Shown in pieces: positions 44,048 through 53,519 of a stretch of 64,000 nt of DNA; positions within the stretch are counted from its first letter, which is position 1; each line of letters begins with the position of its first letter. The position numbers and the translations under genes are program-made. The notes under the pieces were generated by a model. That model was not told where the DNA came from, ran no database searches, and saw only the letters and a program-made list of their open reading frames with translations. The DNA comes from CAVVUC01 sp963751395 (GTDB lineage Bacteria > Verrucomicrobiota > Verrucomicrobiia > Chthoniobacterales > Chthoniobacteraceae). The stretch lies in contig CAVVUC010000001.1 in assembly GCA_963751395.1 (NCBI GenBank), positions 806,001-870,000 of the forward strand, read 5' to 3'.

Positions 44048-45337
44048 CTACTTCCGCTGGTCGATCGGCACGTAACTCGCCAGCGGCTCGCCCATGTAGA
44101 TCTGGCGCGGGCGGTAGATGCGGCTGTCGGTTGCCTCGGTGGTTTCCTTGTAGTTGGCAATCCAGCCGGGCATGCGCCCGATTGCAAAGATCACCGTGAA
44201 CATTTCCAGCGGAATGCCGATGGCGCGCATCATGATGCCGCTGTAGAAATCGACATTCGGGTAAAGTTTGCGCTCGATGAAATAGCTGTCGTTCAGCGCC
44301 GCCTGCTCGAGATGACGCGCGATGTCGAGCAGCGGGTCGCTGATCTTCAATGCGTTCAGCAATTCATCGCAGCGCTGCTTGATGATCTTGGCGCGCGGAT
44401 CGTAGTTCTTGTAAACGCGATGGCCGAAGCCCATCAGCCGCGCGGTGCTGTTCTTGTCCTTCGCCGCAGTGATAAAGCGCGATCCGTCGTCCCCCGAACG
44501 ATGGATGTGTTCGAGCATTTCAAGAACGGCTTGATTCGCGCCGCCGTGGAGCGGTCCCCACAGCGCGCACACGCCCGCCGCCGTGCTCGCGAACAAATTC
44601 GCGCGGCTCGAGGCAACCATGCGCACGGTCGAAGTCGAGCAGTTCTGCTCGTGATCCGCGTGAAGCAAAAAGATGAGGTCCAGCGCCCGAACCACTTCGG
44701 GTTTCAGTTCGTAATCGCCGTAAGGCTGGGAGAACATCATGTGCAAAAAGTTCGCCGAATACTTGTAGGCGGGCCTCGGGTAGATGATCGGCAATCCGCG
44801 CGACTTCCTGTGCGCAAACGCCGCGATCGTGCGCACCTGGGACAGCAACCGCGCCACATGCACATGGAATGTCTCCGCCGCGTGCGGTTGGAGAAGTTCG
44901 GGATAGAAGCAGCCGGCGGCATTGATCATCGACGACAGAATCGCCATCGGGTGGGCGTTCGGCGGGAAACCCTCGAAGTGGAACTTCATGTCCTCGTGAA
45001 TCAACTCATGCTCGGTCAGCAGATTGGAGAACCTCTTCAACTCGTCGTGATTCGGCAGGTTGCCGTAGATGATGAGGTAGGCCGATTCGATGAACGTCGA
45101 TTTCTCGGCGAGTTCGTCGATCGGAATCCCGCGGTAACGCAGGATGCCTTTTTCGCCGTCGATGAACGTGATCTTGCTCAGGCAGGAACCGGTGTTGCCG
45201 TAGCCGTTGTCGAGCGTGATGTAGCCGGTCTGGTCGCGCAGTTTCGATACGTCGATCGCTTTTTCGCCCGCCGTGCCTTCGATCAAAGGCAATGTTGCCG
45301 TCTGTCCGTCCAGTTTTAGTTCGATGCTCTCAGTCAT
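44048..45337 (-). CDS. gltA: Citrate synthase (type II)
   Basis: 429 residues, the usual length for hexameric bacterial citrate synthase, making citrate from oxaloacetate and acetyl-CoA in the TCA cycle. Active-site features: His in FLLHADHEQNCSTSTVR, His in GPLHGGANQAVLEML, Asp in NVDFYSGIMMRAIG and the closing RIYRPRQIYMG. The N-terminal beta domain (TGYITLDNGYGNTGSCLSKI) is the mark of type II enzymes. It is a single gene with about 160 bases of upstream leader (45338-45494), in which I see no clear promoter. Confidence 0.96.
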   Translation of the reverse strand: MTESIELKLDGQTATLPLIEGTAGEKAIDVSKLRDQTGYITLDNGYGNTGSCLSKITFIDGEKGILRYRGIPIDELAEKSTFIESAYLIIYGNLPNHDELKRFSNLLTEHELIHEDMKFHFEGFPPNAHPMAILSSMINAAGCFYPELLQPHAAETFHVHVARLLSQVRTIAAFAHRKSRGLPIIYPRPAYKYSANFLHMMFSQPYGDYELKPEVVRALDLIFLLHADHEQNCSTSTVRMVASSRANLFASTAAGVCALWGPLHGGANQAVLEMLEHIHRSGDDGSRFITAAKDKNSTARLMGFGHRVYKNYDPRAKIIKQRCDELLNALKISDPLLDIARHLEQAALNDSYFIERKLYPNVDFYSGIMMRAIGIPLEMFTVIFAIGRMPGWIANYKETTEATDSRIYRPRQIYMGEPLASYVPIDQRK

Positions 45338-45494
45338 TTTTTTCCCTAGTTTAGAATTGTTTTCGTTGCTCCCTGGCGCCAGACGAAAAACTAAAACGCG
45401 CGGCTCGTCACGGAAAATGTGCGCGAACCGGCAAAAAGCAGAATCTAAATCGCTCGTGTGAGAAGAAACCGCTCCCTCACAGGCATCCGCACGG

Positions 45495-46079
45495 CTATTT
45501 GGACGAAGCCACCTCGCTCGCGCGCGTCTCCCTCACCAAGCTCGACAGGCGCTTTTCGGAAATAGTGATGTGGGTTCCGACGTGGACCTGATCGTAAATC
45601 GCGATCACGTCTTTCGACCGCATGCGGATGCAGCCGTAGCTCGCCGGGCGTCCGATCGTATGCTCTTCCGGCGTGCCGTGAATGTAGATGCAGCGTGTGT
45701 AAGCATTGCGGTTTTGTTCTTCCAAACCGCGCAGCCAGATTACCCGGGTGACGATCGGATCGCGGCCGGGCGCGTTGGGCGGGAGCACTTCGCCCGTCGC
45801 CGTGCGGTTCTTGATGACCGCTCCCTGCGGAAGATTGTCGCCGATTTTGTTGCAGACCCAGAGCGTGCCGGCCGGCGTCCTGTAGGTGCCGAATTCATCG
45901 CCGATGCCGAACTTTGAGGTCGAGATGCGATACTTCGCGATGACTTCGCCCCGGTTGATAACGGCCATTTCCTGATCGGGAACGCTGACAACGATTTCGC
46001 TTCCGAAGTCGAACGCGCGTGCCGACGGGATGAGCCAGAGCGCCAGAACTAAAATCGCAAAACCAATTCGTAGTCGCAT
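45495..46079 (-). CDS. L,D-transpeptidase (YkuD domain), exported
   Basis: 194 residues from ATG 46079, chosen because it begins a clear signal peptide (RIGFAILVLALWLIPSARA). The YkuD domain has the signature HGTPEEHTIGRPASYGCIRM with catalytic Cys in S-x-G-C-I-R-M, and His earlier. The enzyme makes 3-3 peptidoglycan cross-links or attaches proteins to the wall in the periplasm. No LysM or other wall-binding domain is present. Confidence 0.92.
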   Translation of the reverse strand: MRLRIGFAILVLALWLIPSARAFDFGSEIVVSVPDQEMAVINRGEVIAKYRISTSKFGIGDEFGTYRTPAGTLWVCNKIGDNLPQGAVIKNRTATGEVLPPNAPGRDPIVTRVIWLRGLEEQNRNAYTRCIYIHGTPEEHTIGRPASYGCIRMRSKDVIAIYDQVHVGTHITISEKRLSSLVRETRASEVASSK

Positions 46080-46156
46080 GAACGGTGTTTTCGTTACCAC
46101 GTTCCGTTCGTCTGGCAAACAGGAAAATTCCACGCCCGATGAAGGAATTGTCGGAA

Positions 46157-47440
46157 TCAGGGTTCCACGGACACCGCCTCGATCCCGACCGGAGTCTCGC
46201 CGTTGATTTTCAGGACGCCGATGATTCGCGCTGATTGTTGCTGAGCCGGTTGTTTGGCCTTTTCCAGCGTGGCGTCGGCGCGACCACGGGCCTGGACGGA
46301 GCCGGACACGATGTAACTCCCTTCGACGACCACCCTTTTTTTCAAGCTGATGTTGGAACCTGTTGCCCGGAAGGAGAACTCGGCTTCCCGGGGTTTGCCA
46401 GCCTTGTCGAGTGCCGATGAATAAGAACTCGCAGCAGCGGGAACTTCATCTGCTTCTCTTTTTCGCGCCGGGGAGCGCGTCGCGGCCTTTGCTCCGGCCA
46501 GCACAATCGCCCCTTTGTAGATCGAGCCATCGGAGTCGATCACGCGGATTTCATTCGATTTCTGCTCGACCTGAAACGACCGCAGCACTTGCGCTGACTG
46601 CTTGGTTCCGTTTTTTGCCTGGAATGACTGGCGCTGCGCTTGGGCTCCGCTGCGACTGCCAGATCCGAACGCACCTGCGCCGCCAGAACCTCTCGCGGCC
46701 ATGCCTGCCGTTGGCGCGGTTGCACGATTGATTTCTTCGGCGGCAATTAGCGACCTCTCCTTCTTGGATTCCGCGCTTCCTTCACCTCCACCCGCCAGCC
46801 GCAATGAAGAGTCTGCGATCAATTTTTCATCCAAACTTTCAGCGGGAGGCTGTGTCGTCGATGTTGGCGGCTCTGCTCTCGCCATGGCGACCACTTGATT
46901 CTGCGGGGCCAATGCAGACTTGCCGGCGTCAGAAAACGCCAGAGTGCCGCTGCTTGTCCCTGCTCGGAACTCGGCGCTGTTGCTGATGGCGGCTTGCAGC
47001 GGGGCGGCCAAAAGCGGCCCGGACTCCACCGCCTGAGTTCCGCTGCTGCTGATCACCGCTTGCAATTGGTCGCTCGCCGAAGGTTTCGTCGCGTGTTCTG
47101 TCGAACTGAGATCGCCGCCGATCGTGATCTGCACAGGGCTTCTCAAGCTCTTGTCGAGGACCACCGCGTTTTGGCGAATGTTATCGATGCTGCGCTGGCC
47201 CAACCAGATCGGTCCGCCAATCAGAATCAAAGTTGCCACCGCTCCAATCGCAAGCCGGGGCCACCAGGCTGAGAACCAGCTTCGCTCCGGCTCGCGCGGC
47301 CTCGACCTCCGCGCGATCTCGTCGTGCAATTGCGCGCGCATCGGCCCGGGCATTCTCGCGTCCCCGCCGAATTGCTCACGGCGCATTCGTGCCGACGCTT
47401 CGAGCATCTCCTCAATCTTTCGGTTCGGGTCTGTTGGCAT
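46157..47440 (-). CDS. Putative anti-sigma factor with large periplasmic domain
   Basis: 427 residues from ATG 47440. A short cytoplasmic part (RKIEEMLEASARMRREQFGG) precedes one membrane span (LAIGAVATLILIGGPIWL, about residues 65-85). About 340 low-complexity residues follow, rich in Ala, Ser, Gln and Gly (RGSGGAGAFGSGSRSGAQAQ), with a final beta-like part. It begins 14 bases after the ECF sigma gene stop, the standard sigma/anti-sigma arrangement. No zinc motif (HxxxCxxC) is seen, so sigma binding is inferred from position and topology only. Confidence 0.65.
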   Translation of the reverse strand: MPTDPNRKIEEMLEASARMRREQFGGDARMPGPMRAQLHDEIARRSRPREPERSWFSAWWPRLAIGAVATLILIGGPIWLGQRSIDNIRQNAVVLDKSLRSPVQITIGGDLSSTEHATKPSASDQLQAVISSSGTQAVESGPLLAAPLQAAISNSAEFRAGTSSGTLAFSDAGKSALAPQNQVVAMARAEPPTSTTQPPAESLDEKLIADSSLRLAGGGEGSAESKKERSLIAAEEINRATAPTAGMAARGSGGAGAFGSGSRSGAQAQRQSFQAKNGTKQSAQVLRSFQVEQKSNEIRVIDSDGSIYKGAIVLAGAKAATRSPARKREADEVPAAASSYSSALDKAGKPREAEFSFRATGSNISLKKRVVVEGSYIVSGSVQARGRADATLEKAKQPAQQQSARIIGVLKINGETPVGIEAVSVEP

Positions 47441-47453
47441 TGCTTTCTTCAAG

Positions 47454-48062
47454 TTAGACGGAAAACAAATCCTCCCGCGGAAAAATTTCGCGTACGATTC
47501 TTTCGAGGCGGTCCAGGCATTTGCTCAAACGCGAGCTGACGGTCTTCGGATTCAAGCGAAGCTCGGTCGCGATTTCCTCGTAGCTCAGGTCGCCGTAGTA
47601 GCGCAGTTCGATCACTTCGCGGCACGGCTGTTCGAGCCGGTCCAACCCCTGCCGGAGCAGCGCGAACGTCTCCGCGTCAAGAAGCATGGCATCGGGACCC
47701 GGCAACAAGCCTGGCGGGTCGATGGGACGTTCGTCGTCGCCGTCGAACGCATTCAGGGAAATCGGCGCGGTGCCGCCGCCTCGTTTTGCGGCGCGCGATT
47801 TTTCGCGAAAATCCATCGCCTTGTTCGTGGCGATGCGCAGCAGCCAGGTCTGGAACGAACTTTTCGCCTGGAACGATCCGATGTTTCGCACGACGGCAAG
47901 GAACGCCTCCTGGCAAATCTCCTCCGTGTCCTCGTGGCTGAACTCGGGCGAGAGCTGGAAAACGAACCGCGCGGCGACCGGATAGTAGCGGTCGAATAAA
48001 GTGTCCCACGCGGTCGGGTCGCCAACGTGGCATCGCGCGATGAGTTCGACTTCGTCGTTCAT
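47454..48062 (-). CDS. ECF-type RNA polymerase sigma factor
   Basis: 202 residues from ATG 48062. Region 2 (AWDTLFDRYYPVAARFVFQL, EDTEEICQEAFLAVVRNIGS, SFQTWLLRIATNKAMD) binds the -10 element. Region 4 (CREVIELRYYGDLSYEEIAT, ELRLNPKTVSSRLSK) binds the -35. The loop between the two regions is about 40 residues longer than usual and glycine/proline-rich. It is followed by the anti-sigma candidate and faces the VIT/vWA gene across only 88 bases, so that gene may be under its control. Confidence 0.92.
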   Translation of the reverse strand: MNDEVELIARCHVGDPTAWDTLFDRYYPVAARFVFQLSPEFSHEDTEEICQEAFLAVVRNIGSFQAKSSFQTWLLRIATNKAMDFREKSRAAKRGGGTAPISLNAFDGDDERPIDPPGLLPGPDAMLLDAETFALLRQGLDRLEQPCREVIELRYYGDLSYEEIATELRLNPKTVSSRLSKCLDRLERIVREIFPREDLFSV

Positions 48063-48150
48063 TGGGAAGCGACACAATCTATTTCGAGTCGGAAAAATAA
48101 ACAGACGAAAACATCGGGAGCATATTTCCGGAGATCCCGACTAATTCTTC

Positions 48151-50406
48151 ATGAACCGAAAACTGCTTTCCGCTCTGCTTGGATGTCTCCTCGGCTTTTT
48201 CTCGAACGCGCGAGGAGAGGGATTCATCATCATCGAACCACCGGTCCCGGAAGGGCACACGCCGTTTCTGCCGATCGAGGTGAAAAGCCACAACCTCGAT
48301 GTAAAAATCGAAAATCAAGTCGCCGTCACCGCGATTGATCAAACATTCTTCAATCCGAACAACCAACGTGTTGAAGGCACTTACATGTTCCCGGTGCCGA
48401 AGGGCGCCCACATCGACAAGTTCAGCATGGAGATCGGCGGGAAAATGGTGGAGGCCGAACTGCTGCCGGCCGACAAGGCCCGGAAAATCTACGAGGACAT
48501 CGTGAGGAAAATGCGCGACCCGGCGCTGCTCGAATACGCAGGACGCGATGTCTTCAAGGTGCGCATCTACCCGATGGAGCCGCGCTGCATGACGCTGGTG
48601 AAGATTTCATACACCGAGCTGCTGCGTTCCGATTCCGGCCTGGTGACTTACACTTATCCGCTGAGCATGGACAAATGTTCCGCTTGGCCGGGCAGCTTCG
48701 GTTTGAAGGTAAAGTTGAAGACGGACAAACCGCTCGCCTCGATCTACTCGCCGAGCCACAAGGTCGAGATCAAGCGCGACGGCGCGAACCGCGCGGTCAT
48801 TGGGTTCGAGTCGAAGGATGTCAAGCTGGACACCGACTTTCACCTCGTTTACTCGACGGAGACCCGCGGCGTGGGGTTGAGTTCGATGAGCTGCAAGACC
48901 GAAGGCGAGCAGGGTTACTTCCTGTTGCTCGCTGCGCCGACGGTCGATGTGAAGGGGGCCAAACCTGCGCCGAAAGACGTGGCGTTCGTAATCGACACTT
49001 CCGGCTCGATGGCCGGAGCAAAGTTGAGGCAGGCAAAGAAGGCGCTGGCGTTTTGCGTCGAGAGTTTGAACGAGGGCGACCGGTTCGAGATTGTCCGTTT
49101 CTCGACGGAAGCTGAAGCGCTTTTTGGAAAACTTGCCGACGTGAACGACAACCGCCGCAGGCGCGCGTCCGAGTTCATCGACGACTTCAAAGCGGCCGGC
49201 GGCACGGCGATCGCGGAGGCTTTGCAGACGGCGCTCAAGGCCCGGCCGGAGAAAAATGACCGCCCGTTTGTCGTCATTTTCCTCACCGACGGACTGCCGA
49301 CGGTGGGAACGCGGAACATCTCGGAGATCGTTGACAGAGTGAAGAAATCCGGCGCGAACAACGTCCGCGTTTTTTCGTTCGGCATCGGCTCGGATGTGAA
49401 CACCCAACTGCTGGATCAAATCGCCGAGAGCACACGCGCGTTCAGCCAATACGTGCTCGCTGACGAAGACATCGAGGTAAAGGTGTCGAACTTCTTCACC
49501 CGCATCAACGAACCTGCGCTCACGAATCTGCGGCTTGAATTCAGCGGAGACGTGCGCCCCTGCAAAATGCATCCGGCGGAACTGCCGGACCTGTTCAAGG
49601 GCGATCAGCTTGTGGTCACCGGTCGTTACGACCGCTCCGGCGAGGCCGACGTGAAGCTGACCGGCATGGCCGCGGGCCGCGAGCAGACGTTTGACTACAA
49701 GGTCCGTTTCGAGGAGGGCAACGCGAAGGACAGTTTCGTGCCGCGCTTGTGGGCGACACGGCGCGTGGGATTTCTGCTCGATGAAATCCGCATGCACGGG
49801 GAGACAAAGGAACTGCGCGACGAAGCGGCGGAACTCGCGCGGCTCTATGGAATCGTCACGCCCTACACAGCGTATTTGATCGTCGAGGATGAAGACCGCC
49901 GGAACGTGCCGACGGCCCAGCGCTCGATGCAGGAGATGAGCCGCGACGCGCGCAAGCGGGCGGGGGGAGCGCAGGCATGGGCGGGATTCAAGCAGGACAA
50001 GGAAGGCGCGGGCGCCGTGGCCAATGCGCGAAGCCAGAACTATTTGAAACAAGCGGACCAGCCGGCGAACGCGATTGCCGCCGGAGTATCGGCGTCCTCG
50101 ATGGGAGTGACGCCCGGATTCATGGGCGCAAGTTCAGGAGGAGGGTTCGCCTCAAGAGCCGGGGAGGAACGGATCGCGCAATACTCGCCGCAGACGAAAT
50201 TCGTAAACGGACGCGCTTTTTTTCAAAACGGAGATCAGTGGATGGACTCGGGCGCGCAGAAACTCGTGAAACGGCAGCGTGTCCAGTTCAACTCCGACGA
50301 GTATTTCGCTCTGTTGAAGAAGCACCCCGAAGCGGCGCCGTGGTTTGCTCTGGGTCGGAACCTCCAGCTCGCGCTCGACGATACGGTTTACGAAATCTTC
50401 GAATAG
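48151..50406 (+). CDS. Exported VIT and von Willebrand A domain protein
   Basis: 751 residues. Signal peptide (LLSALLGCLLGFFSNARG), then a VIT domain at about 30-160 (VAVTAIDQTFFNPNNQRVEG, FPVPKGAHIDKFSMEIGGKM). A vWA domain at about 275-440 has a complete metal site: DTSGSMAGAK, Thr in AAGGTAIAEAL and Asp in FLTDGLPTVG. The tail is glycine/alanine-rich. These proteins resemble inter-alpha-trypsin inhibitor heavy chains and are thought to bind ligands in the envelope. It is divergent from the ECF sigma factor, a pairing that suggests a regulated surface response. Confidence 0.9.
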   Translation: MNRKLLSALLGCLLGFFSNARGEGFIIIEPPVPEGHTPFLPIEVKSHNLDVKIENQVAVTAIDQTFFNPNNQRVEGTYMFPVPKGAHIDKFSMEIGGKMVEAELLPADKARKIYEDIVRKMRDPALLEYAGRDVFKVRIYPMEPRCMTLVKISYTELLRSDSGLVTYTYPLSMDKCSAWPGSFGLKVKLKTDKPLASIYSPSHKVEIKRDGANRAVIGFESKDVKLDTDFHLVYSTETRGVGLSSMSCKTEGEQGYFLLLAAPTVDVKGAKPAPKDVAFVIDTSGSMAGAKLRQAKKALAFCVESLNEGDRFEIVRFSTEAEALFGKLADVNDNRRRRASEFIDDFKAAGGTAIAEALQTALKARPEKNDRPFVVIFLTDGLPTVGTRNISEIVDRVKKSGANNVRVFSFGIGSDVNTQLLDQIAESTRAFSQYVLADEDIEVKVSNFFTRINEPALTNLRLEFSGDVRPCKMHPAELPDLFKGDQLVVTGRYDRSGEADVKLTGMAAGREQTFDYKVRFEEGNAKDSFVPRLWATRRVGFLLDEIRMHGETKELRDEAAELARLYGIVTPYTAYLIVEDEDRRNVPTAQRSMQEMSRDARKRAGGAQAWAGFKQDKEGAGAVANARSQNYLKQADQPANAIAAGVSASSMGVTPGFMGASSGGGFASRAGEERIAQYSPQTKFVNGRAFFQNGDQWMDSGAQKLVKRQRVQFNSDEYFALLKKHPEAAPWFALGRNLQLALDDTVYEIFE

Positions 50407-50436
50407 GGAGGAAACGCCACTCCGCCAGTCTTGCTT

Positions 50437-51618
50437 CTACGCCTCTTTGAATCGGGGCGTCAGCTTCTTGAGCGCCTTGCAGAGCCTGCCGATTTCATTC
50501 GACGTGTGACTGGCCGACAGCGTGATGCGCAGGCGCGCAGTGCCTTTCGCAACCGTTGGACAGCGAATTGCCGGCACGAAAAATCCCTTTTCCGAAAGCC
50601 AGCGCGCGGCCTCCAGAGCTGTCTCTTCATCACCAAGAATGATCGGCACGATCGCGCTGTGCGGCGGGCGGTTTCTGGCAAAGGTGTCGCCGAGTTCTTT
50701 GTCGAAGAGTTTCAAATTTTCCCAAAGCCTGGCGCAGCGCGCTTCTCCTTCATCGGACATCAGGAACTCGACAGCCGCCGTCGCCGCGGCAGCCAGAGCG
50801 GGTGGGGGAGCGGTGGAGTAAATGAAACTGCGTGCGCGGTTGATCAGCAGGTCGATGAGTTTTCGGCTGCCGCACACGTAACCGCCGCTAGCGCCGAGCG
50901 CCTTGCTCAGGGTGCCCATTTGTATCTCCACCCTGTCCGCGTAGCCGATGCGATCCGCAAGGCCGCGCCCGTTCCTGCCGAGAACCCCGACGGCATGCGC
51001 TTCGTCGAGCATGAGCATCGCAGCGTAGCGATCCTTGATTTCGACGATGCTTTGCAATGGAGCGCGATCGCCGTCCATGCTGAAAACGGACTCCGTCACG
51101 ACCACCACGCGCGCATGGGGGTGGTTGTCGCGCGCCCATTTCAAATGGCTCTCGAGCTTGCCGAGATGGTTGTGCGGAAACACCCGCACGATCGCGCCGC
51201 TCAATCTTGCCCCGTCAATGAGCGAGGCGTGTGCGAGCTTGTCGAGAACGACGACGTCGTCGCGGGCAAGCAGCGCGCCCAGCGTGCCGATCGCGGTGGC
51301 GTAACCGCTCGAAAAGGCAAGCGCCGCCTCGGTGCCTTTGAACTCCGCCAGTCTTTCTTCGAGCCGGACGTGGGGCGACAGCGTTCCACAAACGAGCCGC
51401 GATGCGCCAGCGCCGACGCCGTATCGGTCGATCGCCTCTTTCGCAGCCTCGCGCAGCGCCGGTTCCGTCGCCAGTCCGAGGTAGTCGTTCGAGGAGAAAT
51501 TGACGAGCTTCCTGCCGACAAGTTCGATGGCCGTTCCCTGCGGTGAATCGATTTCCCGCAGCCGGCGAAACAACGAGCGCGAGCGAAGTTCGGCAAGCTG
51601 GGATTCGAGGGAGGGCAT
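50437..51618 (-). CDS. bioF: 8-amino-7-oxononanoate synthase / alpha-oxoamine synthase
   Basis: 393 residues from ATG 51618. PLP-dependent alpha-oxoamine synthase: FSSNDYLGLA, GAGASRLVCGT, SVFSMDGDRAP, the Asp-x-x-His of LMLDEAHAVGVLG and the PLP lysine in QMGTLSKALGASGGYVCG. It joins pimeloyl-ACP/CoA and alanine in biotin synthesis. Sequence alone cannot fully exclude glycine C-acetyltransferase, but the length and the SSNDYLGL start favour BioF. No other bio gene is adjacent. It is convergent with the VIT/vWA gene. Confidence 0.85.
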   Translation of the reverse strand: MPSLESQLAELRSRSLFRRLREIDSPQGTAIELVGRKLVNFSSNDYLGLATEPALREAAKEAIDRYGVGAGASRLVCGTLSPHVRLEERLAEFKGTEAALAFSSGYATAIGTLGALLARDDVVVLDKLAHASLIDGARLSGAIVRVFPHNHLGKLESHLKWARDNHPHARVVVVTESVFSMDGDRAPLQSIVEIKDRYAAMLMLDEAHAVGVLGRNGRGLADRIGYADRVEIQMGTLSKALGASGGYVCGSRKLIDLLINRARSFIYSTAPPPALAAAATAAVEFLMSDEGEARCARLWENLKLFDKELGDTFARNRPPHSAIVPIILGDEETALEAARWLSEKGFFVPAIRCPTVAKGTARLRITLSASHTSNEIGRLCKALKKLTPRFKEA

Positions 51619-51623
51619 CAGAA

Positions 51624-51714
51624 AAGGATGAAGTGCGAAGGATGAAGGATGAAGAAAAATGAGCGGTTTGGGTGCCGGGGTGCATTCATCCTTCTGCATT
51701 CATACTTCATCCTT
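51624..51714. repeat. Inverted repeat of the AAGGATGAAG family
   Basis: AAGGATGAAG-type words at 51624-51653 are complementary to TTCATCCTT-type words at 51685-51714 over about 24 of 30 positions. It lies between dacA (upstream on the minus strand) and bioF and could act as a transcript-end hairpin. Such 'GGATGAA' arrays are a low-complexity class common in these genomes. Confidence 0.6.
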
Positions 51715-52604
51715 TACCCTGCCAGTCCCCACGCGAGGAGCATGTAGGCGTCGCGCCAGATCGTCCTGCTGGTGTCTCCGAGCACCACCACGATGATGTC
51801 GCGCCCGCCGCTCGCTCCGCTGGCGATGAGGCATTTGCCGGCGGCTTCCGTGTAACCGGTCTTCATTCCGTTGCACAGCGGGTAGGCTTTCAGGACGCGG
51901 TTCGTGTTTTCAAAAACTCGCGTGCGGCCGTCGGCGTAGCGAAACGCCAGCGTCTTCATTGAAACGATCGAGCGGATCGCGTAGTTCGCGTAAGCGGCGC
52001 GAGCGATCCTCGCCATGTCGCGTGCCGTGGAATGCTGGCCGGGGGCGGGCAGGCCGTTCGGATTTACGAAATAGGAATCGGTCGCGCCAAGCATCGCAGC
52101 TCGTCGATTCATTTTCGCGGCGAACGCTTCAACGCTGCCGGCGTTGTCCCGGGCGAGGCAGCGGGCCACGTCGTTCATGCTGTGAACGAGCAACACCTGC
52201 AACAACTCGCGCCGCGTATAAACCTCGCCGGGCTTGAAGCCGAGCTTCACAGGTTCGGCCAGCGTGTCGGAATACTCGACACGCACAGGCGCGTCGAGAT
52301 TCCCAGACTCGGCCACGATCAATGCAGTCAGCAGTTTCTGCGTGCTGGCAGGCGGACGTTGCTGGTCGGGATTTTTCTGGTGCAGCACCTGCCCGGTCCG
52401 GGCGTCGATCACCACGACGGAAGCCGCGCTCACCCTCGGCACTCCGTCAATGGTCTCCGGCTGGGTGGCGCTCGCGAGATAATCAGTCGTGTCCGGAACC
52501 GTGGCTTTCCTTACGGTTTTCTTCGACTTGGTGGCGGCATCGACCGGCGACGAGAACGCCACGACCAGCAGAACCGAAAGGAGAGTCTTAAAAAGATTGC
52601 GCAT
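51714..52604 (-). CDS. D-alanyl-D-alanine carboxypeptidase (S11 family), exported
   Basis: 296 residues with a signal peptide (LFKTLLSVLLVVAFSSPVDA). All penicillin-binding motifs are present: nucleophile in PPASTQKLLTALI (SxxK), HSMNDVARC (SxN) and NGMKTGYTEAAGKC (KTG). The enzyme trims the terminal D-Ala of peptidoglycan. E. coli PBP5 is about 400 residues with a C-terminal stand and amphipathic anchor; here both are absent, so the protein should be soluble in the periplasm. Confidence 0.92.
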   Translation of the reverse strand: MRNLFKTLLSVLLVVAFSSPVDAATKSKKTVRKATVPDTTDYLASATQPETIDGVPRVSAASVVVIDARTGQVLHQKNPDQQRPPASTQKLLTALIVAESGNLDAPVRVEYSDTLAEPVKLGFKPGEVYTRRELLQVLLVHSMNDVARCLARDNAGSVEAFAAKMNRRAAMLGATDSYFVNPNGLPAPGQHSTARDMARIARAAYANYAIRSIVSMKTLAFRYADGRTRVFENTNRVLKAYPLCNGMKTGYTEAAGKCLIASGASGGRDIIVVVLGDTSRTIWRDAYMLLAWGLAG

Positions 52605-52915
52605 AGAAGCGCTTCACTAAAACCCATCACCCGGTTTTCGCAAGGAGGCAGATGAAAAATGAGCCGGTTCTTTTTGTCGGCATTTACAAGGGAAATTTTG
52701 ATCGAGGAAGCGGACTTCCACTGCTTGTTTCTATTAGAACGCCACTCAGCGACGGCATTCCATGATCGAACACGGCACACGGCACACCGGAGGCCGCTTT
52801 TCCAACTCGGAGATCCCATTTCCGCACGGACAAGCCCTTTTCCACCCCGCCAAAACCGGCGCTACAGGCGGGCAAAATGCCGCAGATGAGGTAACGAAGT
52901 TTGTATTTTCGCAAG

Positions 52916-53007
52916 TTCCCGCACCCTCAACTTGGGCGATGCTGGGGCCGCAGGCACCGCCTCTCTCCTCGCCCTCCGCCGCCGCAAGGGGGCAAAGTAA
53001 GGTCTGA
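52916..53007 (+). pseudogene. Orphan PEP-CTERM tail, frameshifted
   Basis: Reads VPAPSTWAML and then, after two extra G residues in a GGGG run, AAGTASLLALRRRKGAK and stop. This is a PEP-CTERM sorting tail (V-P-x-P, span, arginines) with no protein in front of it. It lies in the 420-base gap 52605-53024, which otherwise holds only the dacA leader and no gene. Similar orphan copies occur at 53520, 55340 and 56095. Confidence 0.6.
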
Positions 53008-53024
53008 AAAACCTAAAATCGTCT

Positions 53025-53252
53025 CTATTTGCGGCTAAGGAATTCTTCCGGAGAAATCCCTGCTTGACGCAAAATCGCTCGCAACGTGCCTTCGGGCATA
53101 TCGCCGGGATGATTTGGCAATGTCGTGTAGCGGCGTTTTTCGGGATTAAACCAAATCTCGTGACTGCCAGCAGCCTGTCGCAAAAATCCGAAACCAAAAC
53201 TGCGCAACTTCTTGGCAACGTCCCGATGGCGAAATCCGCTCAACCGCCCCAT
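53025..53252 (-). CDS. hicA: HicA-type mRNA interferase toxin
   Basis: 75 residues, double-stranded-RNA-binding fold of the HicA/YcfA family: FRHRDVAKKLRSFGFGFLRQ, the catalytic histidine in AAGSHEIWFNP, then TTLPNHPGDMPEGTLRAILR, QAGISPEEFL. HicA cleaves mRNA to slow growth and is neutralised by HicB. The antitoxin gene lies directly upstream with a gap of three bases. Confidence 0.9.
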   Translation of the reverse strand: MGRLSGFRHRDVAKKLRSFGFGFLRQAAGSHEIWFNPEKRRYTTLPNHPGDMPEGTLRAILRQAGISPEEFLSRK

Positions 53253-53255
53253 GAC

Positions 53256-53474
53256 TCAGACGGCGACAACAAGCGGGTAGTCGAAAGCCTTGGCAACAGG
53301 CGCGCCGCCTTCGGTGGCTTGCGCTTCGAGAAGCTTGCGGGCGACATCCCGCGCGATCTCAAGCGTCTCGCTCACTGTGCGCCCCTGTGCGATCAACCCT
53401 TGAACGTCGTCGGAAGTCGCGAGAAACATGCCTTCTGGCAGATGTTCGATATGAAGATTGATCAGCCGTTCCAT
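53256..53474 (-). CDS. hicB: HicB-type antitoxin
   Basis: 72 residues: LPEGMFLATSDDVQGLIAQG, RTVSETLEIARDVARKLLEA, the partially degraded RNase H-like fold of HicB. It is shorter than classical HicB and lacks a visible C-terminal DNA-binding domain, so repression of its own promoter may need HicA or another factor. Here antitoxin precedes toxin, the reverse of E. coli hicAB but common elsewhere. Confidence 0.85.
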   Translation of the reverse strand: MERLINLHIEHLPEGMFLATSDDVQGLIAQGRTVSETLEIARDVARKLLEAQATEGGAPVAKAFDYPLVVAV

Positions 53475-53519
53475 GCCGGGAAGCTAGGACTTTAACGGTG
53501 CAAGAGCAAGCACTGTGAA

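Noticed and set aside
43304..45319. 671-codon plus-strand frame opposite the ABC-F and citrate synthase genes
   Set aside because: Antisense to two clear genes, no motif, Arg/Val/His-rich.
48607..50052. 481-codon minus-strand frame inside the VIT/vWA gene
   Set aside because: Shadow of a gene with complete vWA metal-binding motifs on the other strand.
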